Shown piece by piece: positions 1 to 8,241 of a stretch of 64,000 nucleotides of DNA. Source of the stretch: JAGSPQ01 sp038206395 (GTDB taxonomy: Bacteria > Myxococcota > Myxococcia > Myxococcales > Myxococcaceae); contig JBBRAX010000026.1 of the NCBI GenBank assembly GCA_038206395.1, positions 31,381-95,380 on the forward strand, written 5' to 3'. Under the pieces are notes generated by a model. That model saw only the letters and a list, made by a program, of their open reading frames with translations, made no database searches and had not been told where the DNA came from. Numbering within the stretch: the stretch's first letter is position 1; each line of letters opens with the position of its first letter. The position numbers and the translations under genes are program-made.

Positions 1-339
1 GACGTGGCCACCGGCCGGTGCCTCGCCACGCTGCGCGGCCACCTCGACCAGGTCAGCTCGGTCGCTTTCTCGCCCGACGGCACCTTGCTCGCCTCGGGCG
101 GGTGGGACGGGATGCTTCGGCTCTGGTCGGTGGAGACGCACGAAGAGCTCGCCAGCTTCGTCAGCGACGAGGGCCGCGTCTGGGCAATCACGTTTTCTCC
201 CGACGGCAAGTCGCTGTTCTACGGCGGGCTGAGGGCGCACCGGCTGGAGTTCAAGCCAGTCGGCGCTCCGAAGGTCGAGCTGCAGAGCGCCCTCGAGGCC
301 GGCCAGTTTCGCCTCGAAGGCCCGAACCTCGTTCGTTGA
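1..339 (+). CDS. WD40-repeat protein, C-terminal fragment
   Basis: This is the 3' end of a gene that begins before the window; the frame is open from base 1. About 112 residues are visible. They hold one complete WD40 blade (GH dipeptide, then VAFSPDG, then LRLW) and a second FSPDGK blade that decays into a tail without a closing WD. WD40 blades build beta-propellers that act as protein-interaction platforms; in myxobacteria they are often fused to kinases or caspase-like domains, but the N-terminus that would show this is missing. The gene ends 24 bases before the next start codon, which has its own -10 element. Confidence 0.85.
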   Translation, partial: DVATGRCLATLRGHLDQVSSVAFSPDGTLLASGGWDGMLRLWSVETHEELASFVSDEGRVWAITFSPDGKSLFYGGLRAHRLEFKPVGAPKVELQSALEAGQFRLEGPNLVR

Positions 340-350
340 GGCGGTGCTGC

Positions 351-356
351 TAACCT
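351..356 (+). promoter_or_regulatory. putative -10 element (TAACCT), leaderless type
   Basis: TAACCT ends 6 bases before the ATG at 363, and no Shine-Dalgarno is present. Transcription would start at or next to the start codon. The same hexamer precedes the esterase gene at 18475. Confidence 0.5.
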
Positions 357-362
357 GCACGC

Positions 363-1247
363 ATGGCTGCTCGCGCATGGCTGTGCCTGCTGCTGTGCCT
401 CGTGGGCTGTGGCCCGAAGTCGGTGGACGCGAAGATGAAGGACGCGGATCGCATCGGAGACAAGATTGGCGCATTGCTCGACGAGGCCGAGCGCGCGCTG
501 GGCGAGCCCGACCCGGTGAAGGCAGAAGCCGCGCTGGTCGAGGCGAAGAAGCTGCTCGCCGAGCCCGACCTTCAGTACTCGGCCGAGCGCGAGATGTTCG
601 CGGGGCGGCACGCCGAGCTCGAGCCGCAGCTGGCGGGGGCGAAGGAGGCGCGGATCGCGAAGGACATCGAGGAAGCGGTGCGCAGCGAGCGCGCGCAGAT
701 CGGGCCGTCGCTGCAGGAAATGAAAGATGCGGCCGAGGCGATCGCCGGCGCGAAGGTGGACGAGAAGGCGATCGATTCGGCGCGGAACGCGGTCGCGACG
801 CTGGAGAAGGCGGTGGGGGCGACGGATGCGCGGCGTGAGCTCGCGAACAAAGAGCCGTCTTTCATCGGGTACCTGAAGCGCGCGAGGGGTGAGACCGAGA
901 AGGCGCGCGCTGAGGTTACGAAGGCCGAGAAGAAGCTGAAGTTCGTGAAGGGGCCCGCGGCGCTGAAGCTCAAGGCGGCGGAAGATCTGAAGGCGTCGAA
1001 GGCAGAGAAGGACGTGGCGAAGAAGCGGGCGCTGATGATTGCCGCGGCGCAGGGGTTCGGGCGGTGCGTCAGCGAGGGCGGCGAGCTGATGAAGGCCGGG
1101 CTCGGAACCGAGCGGATTCAGATTGGTGGTGCGACGACCAGCATCGAGTCGTTTCTCGACACGTGTCAGGCCCAGCAGGTCGCCACCGACAAGGCGCTCG
1201 CCAAGATGCCCGTGTCGAAGGTCGCTGCGGCGAAACGGAAAAAGTAG
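363..1247 (+). CDS. coiled-coil lipoprotein of unknown function
   Basis: The product has 294 residues. It starts with a short lipoprotein signal peptide ending in the lipobox LVGC (Cys at about residue 17), so it should be lipid-anchored in the envelope. The rest is Ala/Lys/Glu-rich and looks almost entirely alpha-helical, with several probable coiled-coil stretches (about residues 30-250), two Cys in the C-terminal third and a basic C-terminus. I do not recognise the family. A structural or peptidoglycan/outer-membrane tethering role would be a guess. The start is supported by the -10-like TAACCT just upstream. It converges with the lipoprotein gene at 1317. Confidence 0.85.
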   Translation: MAARAWLCLLLCLVGCGPKSVDAKMKDADRIGDKIGALLDEAERALGEPDPVKAEAALVEAKKLLAEPDLQYSAEREMFAGRHAELEPQLAGAKEARIAKDIEEAVRSERAQIGPSLQEMKDAAEAIAGAKVDEKAIDSARNAVATLEKAVGATDARRELANKEPSFIGYLKRARGETEKARAEVTKAEKKLKFVKGPAALKLKAAEDLKASKAEKDVAKKRALMIAAAQGFGRCVSEGGELMKAGLGTERIQIGGATTSIESFLDTCQAQQVATDKALAKMPVSKVAAAKRKK

Positions 1248-1306
1248 CCGCCGCTGCGTTGATGCGAGCGCAGTGCTGGGAGCAGCCGCCACCACTGCCT
1301 GCTTCA

Positions 1307-1327
1307 GCGGAAGTCTTTAGCTTCCGC
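1307..1327. terminator. inverted repeat between convergent genes
   Basis: A perfect 7-base inverted repeat (GCGGAAG / CTTCCGC) with a 7-base loop lies between two convergent lipoprotein genes and spans the stop codon of the minus-strand gene. No T-tract follows on either strand, so it may be a stability or Rho-associated hairpin and not an intrinsic terminator. Confidence 0.35.
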
Positions 1328-1622
1328 CGTCCGGGTCGCGCGCGAGACCACAGCGCACTTTTCCGGCGGCGGTGCCGATCAGCCGGCAGTCGCAGGTGGC
1401 GAGCTTCTCGCGGCAATAATTTTCCTGCTCGGCAGTCGCCGGGTTGCTGCCTTCACGGCTGGCGGCCAGGGCGGCGCAGTTGCTGCGCTCGTTCGAGTTC
1501 AACGAACAGTCGCAGAGCTTCTCGGACAGCAGGCGGCACTGGCTCTTGCAGCCGACGAGGCCGAGGCACAGCGTGAGCAGAAGGACGAGGCGCATGAGCG
1601 AAGCGCTTCTTGCCATGTTCAT
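1317..1622 (-). CDS. small Cys-rich lipoprotein
   Basis: The product is about 101 residues from the ATG at 1622, which overlaps the TGA of the upstream ureohydrolase gene (ATGA overlap). A second ATG at 1595 would begin directly with the signal peptide (MRLVLLL...). The lipobox is LVGC and is followed by about eight further cysteines, suggesting a disulfide-stabilised lipoprotein outside the cytoplasm. I do not recognise the family. The 4-base overlap suggests co-translation with the ureohydrolase, but a functional link between an envelope lipoprotein and a cytoplasmic hydrolase is not obvious. Which ATG is used is uncertain. Confidence 0.75.
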   Translation of the reverse strand: MNMARSASLMRLVLLLTLCLGLVGCKSQCRLLSEKLCDCSLNSNERSNCAALAASREGSNPATAEQENYCREKLATCDCRLIGTAAGKVRCGLARDPDGGS

Positions 1623-2728
1623 CGGGTGGTGCCCAGCGCTGCCTTGAGGGTCTCGACCAGGTAACGCGCCGCGAGGCCCACCGTGCGCGGGGCACTTTCG
1701 GGCGTTCGGGTCAGCGAGGGAGCGACCTCCATGATGTCCCCTCCGATCAACCCCACCTCGGCACCCAGCCGCGCGATCAGGGCCGACAACCACTCTGGCC
1801 TCAGCCCTGCCGGCTCAGGCGTGCCGGTCGCGTCCGCCCACGCGCTGTCCGTACCGTCGATGTCATTGCTGAAGTACACGCCCTTCACGCCCGTCGACTT
1901 CACGTGTGCGATCACCGCGTCCAGCGCCGCCGCCGGGTCCTTCAAGATGTCTTTCGCCCAGAACTGACGGACGCCGCACGTCGATTCCCAGTGCGCCTGG
2001 TCGCTCCCCGACGCGCGGATGCCCACCTGGGTCATGCGCCCCTGCCGGCCCAGGACTTCGTTCGCGTGCCACGACCAGGTCGCGAAGCAGTACTTCACGC
2101 CCAACCGTTCGGGCAGCAGGTCGGTGTGCGCGTCGGGCTGCACGATGCCCCACGGCTCTTTCCGTACCCGGGCGAGCGCGAAGCTCACCGGCAGCGAGTT
2201 CGAGTGGTCGCCGCCGATGACGAACGGTTTTACGTTCGGGTTCAGCTCAAAGATCAGATCCCATGCGCGCTCGGCGATCGACAGCGGGCTCACCGGCAGC
2301 GGCACGCCGGGCAACGTGGGGTAGAGGGCGCGCCGCGACGCTTCCTTCTGCGCCTCGTTGAGCATGTCGTCGTGCAGCAGCTGCGGGACGACGAAGACAT
2401 CGCCGAGGTCGACGAGGCCCATCGCTTCCATCTGCCCGGGCCAGTCGGCGCAGTCCTCGAGCAGCCGGGTGCGAATCGCCTGGGGGCCGAGGTTGGCGCC
2501 GCGGGAAAAGCCGGCCCCGACGTCGCTGGGGACACCGAGCATCACGCCCTTCGCGGTTGCGATGCGCGAGAGGTTGGCTTCGAACTTCGCCTGCACTTCG
2601 GCGGGCGACGACACGCCGTAGAGCCTCTGCTGTAGCGCCTGCTGCTCGGCCTTCCCGGTCGAGACGAGATACAGGCCTGCGCCCGAGGGCTTCAGGAGTG
2701 CGGCAAGCTCTTGCAGCGGCGTCATCAT
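1619..2728 (-). CDS. arginase/agmatinase-family ureohydrolase
   Basis: The product has 369 residues. It carries the binuclear manganese-site signatures of the ureohydrolase superfamily: GGDHS at about residue 171, DAHTD at about 198, and a D-x-D-x-x-D motif followed by GTPEP at about 287-300. These enzymes hydrolyse guanidino groups, for example agmatine to putrescine and urea, or formiminoglutamate or arginine. The exact substrate cannot be read from motifs. It is longer than the usual 300 residues because of an N-terminal extension of about 60 residues. The -10-like TATACG ends 7 bases before the ATG at 2728, favouring that start over the ATG at 2725. It is divergent from the acyltransferase at 2753. 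Confidence 0.88.
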   Translation of the reverse strand: MMTPLQELAALLKPSGAGLYLVSTGKAEQQALQQRLYGVSSPAEVQAKFEANLSRIATAKGVMLGVPSDVGAGFSRGANLGPQAIRTRLLEDCADWPGQMEAMGLVDLGDVFVVPQLLHDDMLNEAQKEASRRALYPTLPGVPLPVSPLSIAERAWDLIFELNPNVKPFVIGGDHSNSLPVSFALARVRKEPWGIVQPDAHTDLLPERLGVKYCFATWSWHANEVLGRQGRMTQVGIRASGSDQAHWESTCGVRQFWAKDILKDPAAALDAVIAHVKSTGVKGVYFSNDIDGTDSAWADATGTPEPAGLRPEWLSALIARLGAEVGLIGGDIMEVAPSLTRTPESAPRTVGLAARYLVETLKAALGTTR

Positions 2729-2735
2729 GGCAGGG

Positions 2736-2743
2736 CGTATAAC
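2736..2743. promoter_or_regulatory. overlapping divergent -10 elements
   Basis: On the plus strand TATAAC (2738-2743) ends 9 bases before the TTG at 2753. On the minus strand TATACG (2741-2736) ends 7 bases before the ATG at 2728. The two hexamers share four base pairs, so simultaneous RNA polymerase binding in both directions looks impossible. Neither gene has a Shine-Dalgarno. Confidence 0.5.
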
Positions 2744-2752
2744 GCGGGCCTG

Positions 2753-3643
2753 TTGAACAGTCCCCCCCCACGCAAGCGGGTCAAGCGGGCGGCGCGCTAT
2801 GCGCTGTTACGCACGGGCATCGCGGTGCTTGCGTCGCTGCCCATTCGTTTTGCGTCATGGCTCGGAGCGGGCTTCGGGGTCCTCGCTTTCGCGCTGGCAG
2901 GCGGAGAAAGACGAAAGGCGCTCGCGTCGGTCGAGGTCGCGTTTCCGGCGATGGCGCAGGCTGATCGCCTCGCGCTGGTGCGGGCGTGCTTCCGGCACCT
3001 CGGCAAGATGATCTTCGAGCTCGTTTGCGTGGAGCAGATCGATGCGGTTCCGGATGAGTGGGTGCGGTGGGCCGATCGCACCGTGCTCGACGCGGCGTTG
3101 GCCCGCGGAAAGGGCGTCATGTTCATCAGCGGCCACGTCGGGAACTGGGAGCTGCTCGCCCGGCGCGTCGCGCTGGCTGGGTACCCCTGTCAGACGATCG
3201 CGAAAGAGACGACGGATCCGCGCACGACGGCGCTGATCGAGAAGTTCCGCGCTTCGTCGAAGCTCAAGTCGATCTGGCGAGGCCAGCCCGGAGCGGCCAA
3301 GGCCATGCTTCGCGCCCTTCGCGACGGCCAGATTCTCGGCATGCTCATCGACCAGGACACCGACGTGCAGTCGGTGTGGGTTCCCTTCTTCGGACGCTCG
3401 GCCAAGACGCCTCGTGCGGCGGCCGACCTCGCGTTGCGCACTGGCGCGGCCGTGGTCGTCGGGTTCTGCCAGCGAGAAGCAGATGGGCGCTATCGCGTGG
3501 TGATGCACGAGGTCCCGACCGAAGGGCTCGATGCGGTCAGTCTCACCGCCACCCTTTCCGCGCAAATCGAAGCGGCAGTTCGCGCGGCGCCCGAGCAGTG
3601 GGTGTGGATGCACCGCCGGTGGAAGTCGCCTCCGCCCCCTTGA
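2753..3643 (+). CDS. LpxL/HtrB-type lysophospholipid acyltransferase
   Basis: The product is about 296 residues from a TTG at 2753. There is no in-frame ATG before conserved sequence. An upstream TTG at 2711 would run through the divergent promoter and overlap the opposite gene, so I prefer 2753. An N-terminal hydrophobic segment (about residues 15-45) is followed by the catalytic HX4E motif SGHVGNWE at about residue 128, as in the lipid A late acyltransferase family. These inner-membrane enzymes add a secondary acyl chain to lipid A or a related glycolipid. Family assignment is firm; the acyl acceptor is inferred. Confidence 0.85.
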   Translation: MNSPPPRKRVKRAARYALLRTGIAVLASLPIRFASWLGAGFGVLAFALAGGERRKALASVEVAFPAMAQADRLALVRACFRHLGKMIFELVCVEQIDAVPDEWVRWADRTVLDAALARGKGVMFISGHVGNWELLARRVALAGYPCQTIAKETTDPRTTALIEKFRASSKLKSIWRGQPGAAKAMLRALRDGQILGMLIDQDTDVQSVWVPFFGRSAKTPRAAADLALRTGAAVVVGFCQREADGRYRVVMHEVPTEGLDAVSLTATLSAQIEAAVRAAPEQWVWMHRRWKSPPPP

Positions 3644-3683
3644 AACCATATGGGCGCGTATGTTTTGACCCGGGCGGTTTCAA
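3640..3683 (+). promoter_or_regulatory. inverted repeat in the metallopeptidase leader
   Basis: TTGAAACC (3640-3647) and GGTTTCAA (3676-3683) are perfect inverted copies 28 bases apart. The left arm contains the stop codon of the acyltransferase and the right arm abuts the Shine-Dalgarno AAGGAG (3684-3689) of the next gene. It could be an operator or an mRNA hairpin controlling initiation. Confidence 0.3.
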
Positions 3684-3694
3684 AAGGAGTCTCG

Positions 3695-5125
3695 ATGAAC
3701 CGCGCACTGACTTCCCTCGTCGTTCTCTGCTCTGCGGCCGCATTCGCGGCGAACTACCCATCGGGCCAGGTGATGGTGGTGGAAGACACCACGGGGTCCC
3801 AGCATGATCCCGAGCAGCTGCCTCCGCTGGGGTTGATGGGCACATCGCTGTGCCAGTTCGCGGCGAAGGGGCTCTATTCGCAGTTCGCAGATCAGTACGA
3901 CGGGGTGGTGATGTTCACGACGCACCCGATGAACACGCCGGACCTTTCGATTCAGAACACGATGCTCGGAAACATCGTGCGGCAGCCGACGCAGGGAATC
4001 TCAGACAGCGCCTTCATCTCGCTCACGGGCGACCCGGCGGTGGCGTACGGCAGCGCGGCAAAGCTCGGGCAGTGCGTCTACATGGGCACGCTGGGCACGC
4101 TGCCTGCCAACCCGGACGACCAGGCGACGATGCTGTTCGGCGGCTTCATTCCGGTGGGCATGGGCATCACCGGTGCCGAGCTGATGGGGCACGAGTACGG
4201 GCACCACTGGCTGCTGTGGGCGACGTACGACAAGAACGATGGGAAGGGAAAACGGTTCCTGATGCGGGGCGACACGTCGAACAGCGAGCAGGACCCCGCG
4301 CAGCCCAACGGGCATTACAACAACCTCGCTGACGCCAGATCCGTGATGTACGGAAGCTTCGTCACGAAGCTCGCAGCCGGGCAGTACAAGCTCGAAGGCG
4401 GCGTGCGGAAGTACAACCACTTCGACCAGTACTTCATGGGCCTGCGCGACGCGAGCGAGGTCAGCCCGATGACGATCCTCGACGACGGTTCGAACTCGAA
4501 CCGCGGCAAGGCAGTGCAGCCGATGTGGCGCACGGGCGGAGGGCTGACGATGTCGGGCAACGACTTCACGGTCGAGATCGCCGACGTCATCCGGGCGATC
4601 GGGCCGCGGGTGCCGAGCGCTATGAACGCGCAGAAGTGTCTGAGGGTGGCGTTCGTTCTCGTCGCGCACCAGGGGCATGTCGCGACGGCGGCCGAGATTG
4701 CGAAGGTCGACGCCTACCGGACGCGGTTCCAGAGCTGGTGGTCGTTTGCGACCGATGGGCGCGGGTCGATGAGCACCTCGCTGACGGGGCCGTCACCTTT
4801 GTGCGGGGTGCCCGATGGCGGCACCGGCGTGGTGGTGCCTCCGGACGCGGGAGTCGGGGTCGTCGATGCGGGCGTGGTTGATGCGGGAATCGTCGATGCC
4901 GGAGCGCCGGATGCGGGAGCCCCGGTGGTGATCGTGGACGCCGGCGTGCCGATGGAAGAAGTGGATGCGGGGCGCGGTCCGACGAAGGAAGAGACGCGGG
5001 TACCCGAGCCAGAGATCGGCAAGTTAAAGCCGCGCTGCGGTTGCCAGGGCACCTCTCCAGGAATGCTGGGCATGATCGCGCTGATGGGCGTCGCGCTGCT
5101 GCGCCGCCGCCGCAGCAGCAGCTGA
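3695..5125 (+). CDS. secreted zinc metallopeptidase with MYXO-CTERM tail
   Basis: The product has 476 residues from the ATG at 3695, chosen because AAGGAG sits 5 bases upstream and a Sec signal peptide begins there (cleavage probably after AFA, about residue 19). HEYGH at about residue 166 is an HExxH zinc-peptidase motif. The downstream FDQYFMGLR resembles a Y-[LF]-MGL motif I associate with extracellular metallopeptidases of myxobacteria. Residues about 375-430 form a linker of repeated DAG units. The C-terminus has a CGC motif, one membrane helix and RRRR, matching the MYXO-CTERM sorting signal handled by myxosortase. The peptidase family is not assigned, and its substrate is unknown. Confidence 0.8.
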   Translation: MNRALTSLVVLCSAAAFAANYPSGQVMVVEDTTGSQHDPEQLPPLGLMGTSLCQFAAKGLYSQFADQYDGVVMFTTHPMNTPDLSIQNTMLGNIVRQPTQGISDSAFISLTGDPAVAYGSAAKLGQCVYMGTLGTLPANPDDQATMLFGGFIPVGMGITGAELMGHEYGHHWLLWATYDKNDGKGKRFLMRGDTSNSEQDPAQPNGHYNNLADARSVMYGSFVTKLAAGQYKLEGGVRKYNHFDQYFMGLRDASEVSPMTILDDGSNSNRGKAVQPMWRTGGGLTMSGNDFTVEIADVIRAIGPRVPSAMNAQKCLRVAFVLVAHQGHVATAAEIAKVDAYRTRFQSWWSFATDGRGSMSTSLTGPSPLCGVPDGGTGVVVPPDAGVGVVDAGVVDAGIVDAGAPDAGAPVVIVDAGVPMEEVDAGRGPTKEETRVPEPEIGKLKPRCGCQGTSPGMLGMIALMGVALLRRRRSSS

Positions 5126-5194
5126 AATTCTCGCCGCGGCGCGTCAGTCAACGGGCTCGATTTCGGGCGGGGCGTGGTGCAGGGTCCGCGCCCT

Positions 5195-7486
5195 ATGGCC
5201 ACCAGCTTCACCCCGATGTCGAAGAAGGTCCGGAAAGAAGACGCGCTCGACTACCACTCGCTGGGGCGTCCCGGAAAAATCGAGGTCATCCCGACGAAGC
5301 CCACGGCGACGTCGCGCGATCTGGCCCTCGCCTACACGCCCGGCGTCGCTGACCCGTGCCTCGAGATCGCGAAGGACCCTGACCTCTCTTACAAGTACAC
5401 CGCGCGCGGCAATCTGGTCGCGGTCGTCTCGAACGGCACCGCGGTGCTGGGCCTGGGTGACATCGGCCCCTACGCGGGCAAGCCGGTGATGGAAGGCAAG
5501 GGCGTGCTCTTCAAGCGCTTCGCCGACATCGACGTCTTCGACATCAACATCGACGCCAAGGCAGTCGACACCTTCTGCACCGTCGTAAAGGCGCTCGAGC
5601 CAACCTTCGGCGGCATCAACCTCGAAGACATCAAGGCGCCCGAGTGCTTCGTGATCGAAGCGCGTCTGAAGAAAGAGATGCAGATCCCGGTGTTCCACGA
5701 CGATCAGCACGGGACGGCGATCATCAGTGGGGCCGCGTTGCTGAACGCGCTCGACCTGCAGGGCAAGAAGATCGATCAGGTCAGGGTCGTCGTCTCGGGC
5801 GCCGGTGCCAGCGCGATCGCGTGCACCAACTTCTGGGTGACGATGGGCGTGAAGGTCCAGAACGTGCTGATGGTCGACACCAAGGGCGTCATCTACAAAG
5901 GCCGCACCGACGGCATCAACGAGTGGAAGGCGCCGTATGTGCAGGACACGCGGTGCCGCACGCTGGCCGACGCGCTGGAAGGGGCCGACGTCTTCCTCGG
6001 CGGCTCCGTCAAAGGCCTCGTGACCGCGCAGATGCTGAAGACGATGGCGAAGAAGCCGATCATCTTCGCGCTCGCGAACCCGGATCCGGAAATCGGCTAC
6101 GACGAAGCGCGCGAGGCCCGCCCCGACGCGATCGTCGCCACCGGCCGCAGCGACTTCCCCAACCAGGTGAACAACGTCCTCGGCTTCCCCTTCATCTTCC
6201 GCGGAGCGCTCGACGTCCGCGCCCGCAGCATCAACGAAGAGATGAAGATGGCCGCCGCGAAGGCGCTGGCGCTGCTCGCCCGGGAAGACGTGCCCGACGC
6301 CGTCTCGCGCGCCTACGGCGGGGCCAAGTTCCGTTACGGCCCCGACTACATCATCCCCAAGCCGTTCGACTCGCGCGTCCTGCTGTGGGTCGCGACCGCG
6401 GTGGCGAAGGCGGCGATGGACACCGGCGTCGCGCGCATCGAGGTCGACCTCGACCAGTACCGTGACCGCCTGCAGAAGCTGCTGTCGCGCAGCTACCAGG
6501 TGATGTCGACGGTGTTCTCGAAGGCGCGGCAGAAGACGGCGCGCATCGTCTTCAACGATGGCGAGAACCCGCGCGTCCAGCAGGCCGCGCGCATCCTTCG
6601 TGAAGAAGGCCTGTGCGAGCCGATTTTGCTGGGCCCGAAGGCCGAAATCGAAAGGACGCTGATCGAGCGCCACATGGACACCGACCTGAAGGGCATTCAG
6701 ATCATCGAGGTCGAGACGAGCCCCGAGCACGAAAGGTACGCCGACGCGTATTGGAAGGTGCGCCAGCGGCACGGCGTGAACCGCGATCTCTCGCACGTGC
6801 GGCTCAAGCGGCGCGGCTACTACGCGTCGATGATGGTCGAGCTCGGCGATGCCGATGGCATGGTCACCGGCCTGACCCAGAGCTACCCGGACGCGATCCG
6901 ACCGCCGCTTGAGATCATTCGCACCCGCGCCGGCCGTACCGCCGGTGGCGTCTACCTGGTCGTCACCCGCAACGACTTCAAGTTCTTCTGCGACTGCACC
7001 GTGAACCCGGACCCGTCGGCCGAACATCTGGCCGAGATGGCGGTCGCCACCGCTGACCTCGCCACGACCTTCGACGTGACGCCCCGCATCGCCTTCTTGA
7101 GCTTCTCGAACTTCGGCTCGGCGCAGGGCCCGTCGCCGGTGAAGGTGCGTCAGGCGGTCGAGCTCGCGAAGAAGCTGCGGCCCGACCTCGAGATGGATGG
7201 CGAGATGCAGGTCGACGTCGCGCTGGTCGAAGAAGAACGGCACGAACGGTCGCCCTTCTCGACGCTGAAGCAGGACGCGAACGTGCTGGTGTTCCCGAAC
7301 CTCGACGCCGCCAACATCGCCTACAAGTTGCTGTGGCGCTTCGGCGGAGCCGAGGTGATTGGGCCACTGCTGCTGGGGATGAACAAGCCCGTCACCGTTC
7401 TTCAGCAGAACGCCAGCGTCCAGGACATCGTGAACCTCGCCGCCGTGACCGCGATGCGCGCCCAGGGCGGCGACTTCATCTTTTAG
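5195..7486 (+). CDS. maeB: NADP-dependent malic enzyme, malic-PTA fusion
   Basis: The product has 763 residues from the ATG at 5195; in-frame alternatives are GTG 5174 and ATG 5216. Length and architecture match the long MaeB type (E. coli 759). An N-terminal malic enzyme domain (about residues 1-425) includes SRDLALAYTPGV, the metal-binding region FHDDQHGTA and the dinucleotide-binding V-S-G-A-G-A-S. A C-terminal phosphotransacetylase-like domain (about 430-763) is regulatory in characterised members. It decarboxylates malate to pyruvate and yields NADPH, linking the TCA cycle to acetyl-CoA and fatty acid synthesis. It is a single gene, convergent with plsC-like 7513. Confidence 0.95.
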   Translation: MATSFTPMSKKVRKEDALDYHSLGRPGKIEVIPTKPTATSRDLALAYTPGVADPCLEIAKDPDLSYKYTARGNLVAVVSNGTAVLGLGDIGPYAGKPVMEGKGVLFKRFADIDVFDINIDAKAVDTFCTVVKALEPTFGGINLEDIKAPECFVIEARLKKEMQIPVFHDDQHGTAIISGAALLNALDLQGKKIDQVRVVVSGAGASAIACTNFWVTMGVKVQNVLMVDTKGVIYKGRTDGINEWKAPYVQDTRCRTLADALEGADVFLGGSVKGLVTAQMLKTMAKKPIIFALANPDPEIGYDEAREARPDAIVATGRSDFPNQVNNVLGFPFIFRGALDVRARSINEEMKMAAAKALALLAREDVPDAVSRAYGGAKFRYGPDYIIPKPFDSRVLLWVATAVAKAAMDTGVARIEVDLDQYRDRLQKLLSRSYQVMSTVFSKARQKTARIVFNDGENPRVQQAARILREEGLCEPILLGPKAEIERTLIERHMDTDLKGIQIIEVETSPEHERYADAYWKVRQRHGVNRDLSHVRLKRRGYYASMMVELGDADGMVTGLTQSYPDAIRPPLEIIRTRAGRTAGGVYLVVTRNDFKFFCDCTVNPDPSAEHLAEMAVATADLATTFDVTPRIAFLSFSNFGSAQGPSPVKVRQAVELAKKLRPDLEMDGEMQVDVALVEEERHERSPFSTLKQDANVLVFPNLDAANIAYKLLWRFGGAEVIGPLLLGMNKPVTVLQQNASVQDIVNLAAVTAMRAQGGDFIF

Positions 7487-7512
7487 GGCGCGGGGTTGCC
7501 GCCCGGGGGGCG

Positions 7513-8241
7513 CTACCTGAGGCGCTCGACCATCGCTTCGGCTTCAGTGAGGCACGCTGCCACACGGGCGTGGCAGTTTTCCGTGAGCCCATCGCGATCG
7601 GCCAGGGTCATGCCGGTGGTGATGAACGGCTCGCCGATGACGAGCGCCGCGGGCCGGGCCTGAATCGCGATTCTTCCGCTGGGAAGAATGTCGTACGTGC
7701 CCGCGAGCGCAGCGGGGACGAGAGGAACGCCGGCCTCGAGGGCGAGCACGGCCGCTCCCTTCTTGAACGCAGCGAGCTTCCCGTCTTTCGACCGCGTCCC
7801 TTCCGCGAAGAAGACGATGCTCACCCGTTCCTGCACCGCGCGAACAGAGTCCTTCAGCTTGCCCTTGTCCGCGTCGCTGCCGGTGCGATCGACGAAGACG
7901 TTTCCCGCGCGCGCGAGCGCGTAACCGAAGATGGGAATCTTTCGCAGCTGCTGCTTCGCGATGAAGCGCATGTGCCGGCGAATGTGAGCGAAGAGCACCA
8001 GCGCGTCGAAGTGCGATTGGTGGTTCACCGCGAGCACGAAGTTCCCCGGCGGCAGGTTCTCCAGCCCGCTGACATCATGGCGCACGCCCGACGCGGCGAG
8101 AATCGTCCGGGCCCAGAGGTTGAGCACCGGATCCATCGCCTCTTCTCCGACGATCGAGAGCGCAGAGACGAGTGGGGAAGCGACTCCGGTGATGCCGACC
8201 GCGGCCGACCCGGCGAACAACGTGCGCATCAGCTGCTTCAA
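7513..8241 (-). CDS. PlsC-type 1-acyl-glycerol-phosphate acyltransferase
   Basis: The product has 242 residues with the two PlsC signatures: NHQSHFD (HX4D catalytic motif, about residue 73) and EGTRS (acceptor-binding, about residue 146). A hydrophobic N-terminal segment should attach it to the inner membrane. It transfers an acyl chain to a lysophospholipid, classically lysophosphatidic acid to phosphatidic acid. Its ATG overlaps the epmA stop codon by ATGA, so the two are probably co-translated. I see no biochemical reason for pairing a phospholipid acyltransferase with an EF-P modifying enzyme. It is distinct from the LpxL-type gene at 2753. Confidence 0.9.
   Translation of the reverse strand: MKQLMRTLFAGSAAVGITGVASPLVSALSIVGEEAMDPVLNLWARTILAASGVRHDVSGLENLPPGNFVLAVNHQSHFDALVLFAHIRRHMRFIAKQQLRKIPIFGYALARAGNVFVDRTGSDADKGKLKDSVRAVQERVSIVFFAEGTRSKDGKLAAFKKGAAVLALEAGVPLVPAALAGTYDILPSGRIAIQARPAALVIGEPFITTGMTLADRDGLTENCHARVAACLTEAEAMVERLR

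Noticed and set aside
5144..7243. 699-residue open frame on the minus strand
   Set aside because: It is the antisense shadow of the malic enzyme, with biased Arg/Val/Asp composition and no domain.
7487..7512. Possible terminator between maeB and plsC-like genes
   Set aside because: The G/C runs do not form a clear inverted repeat and there is no T-tract.
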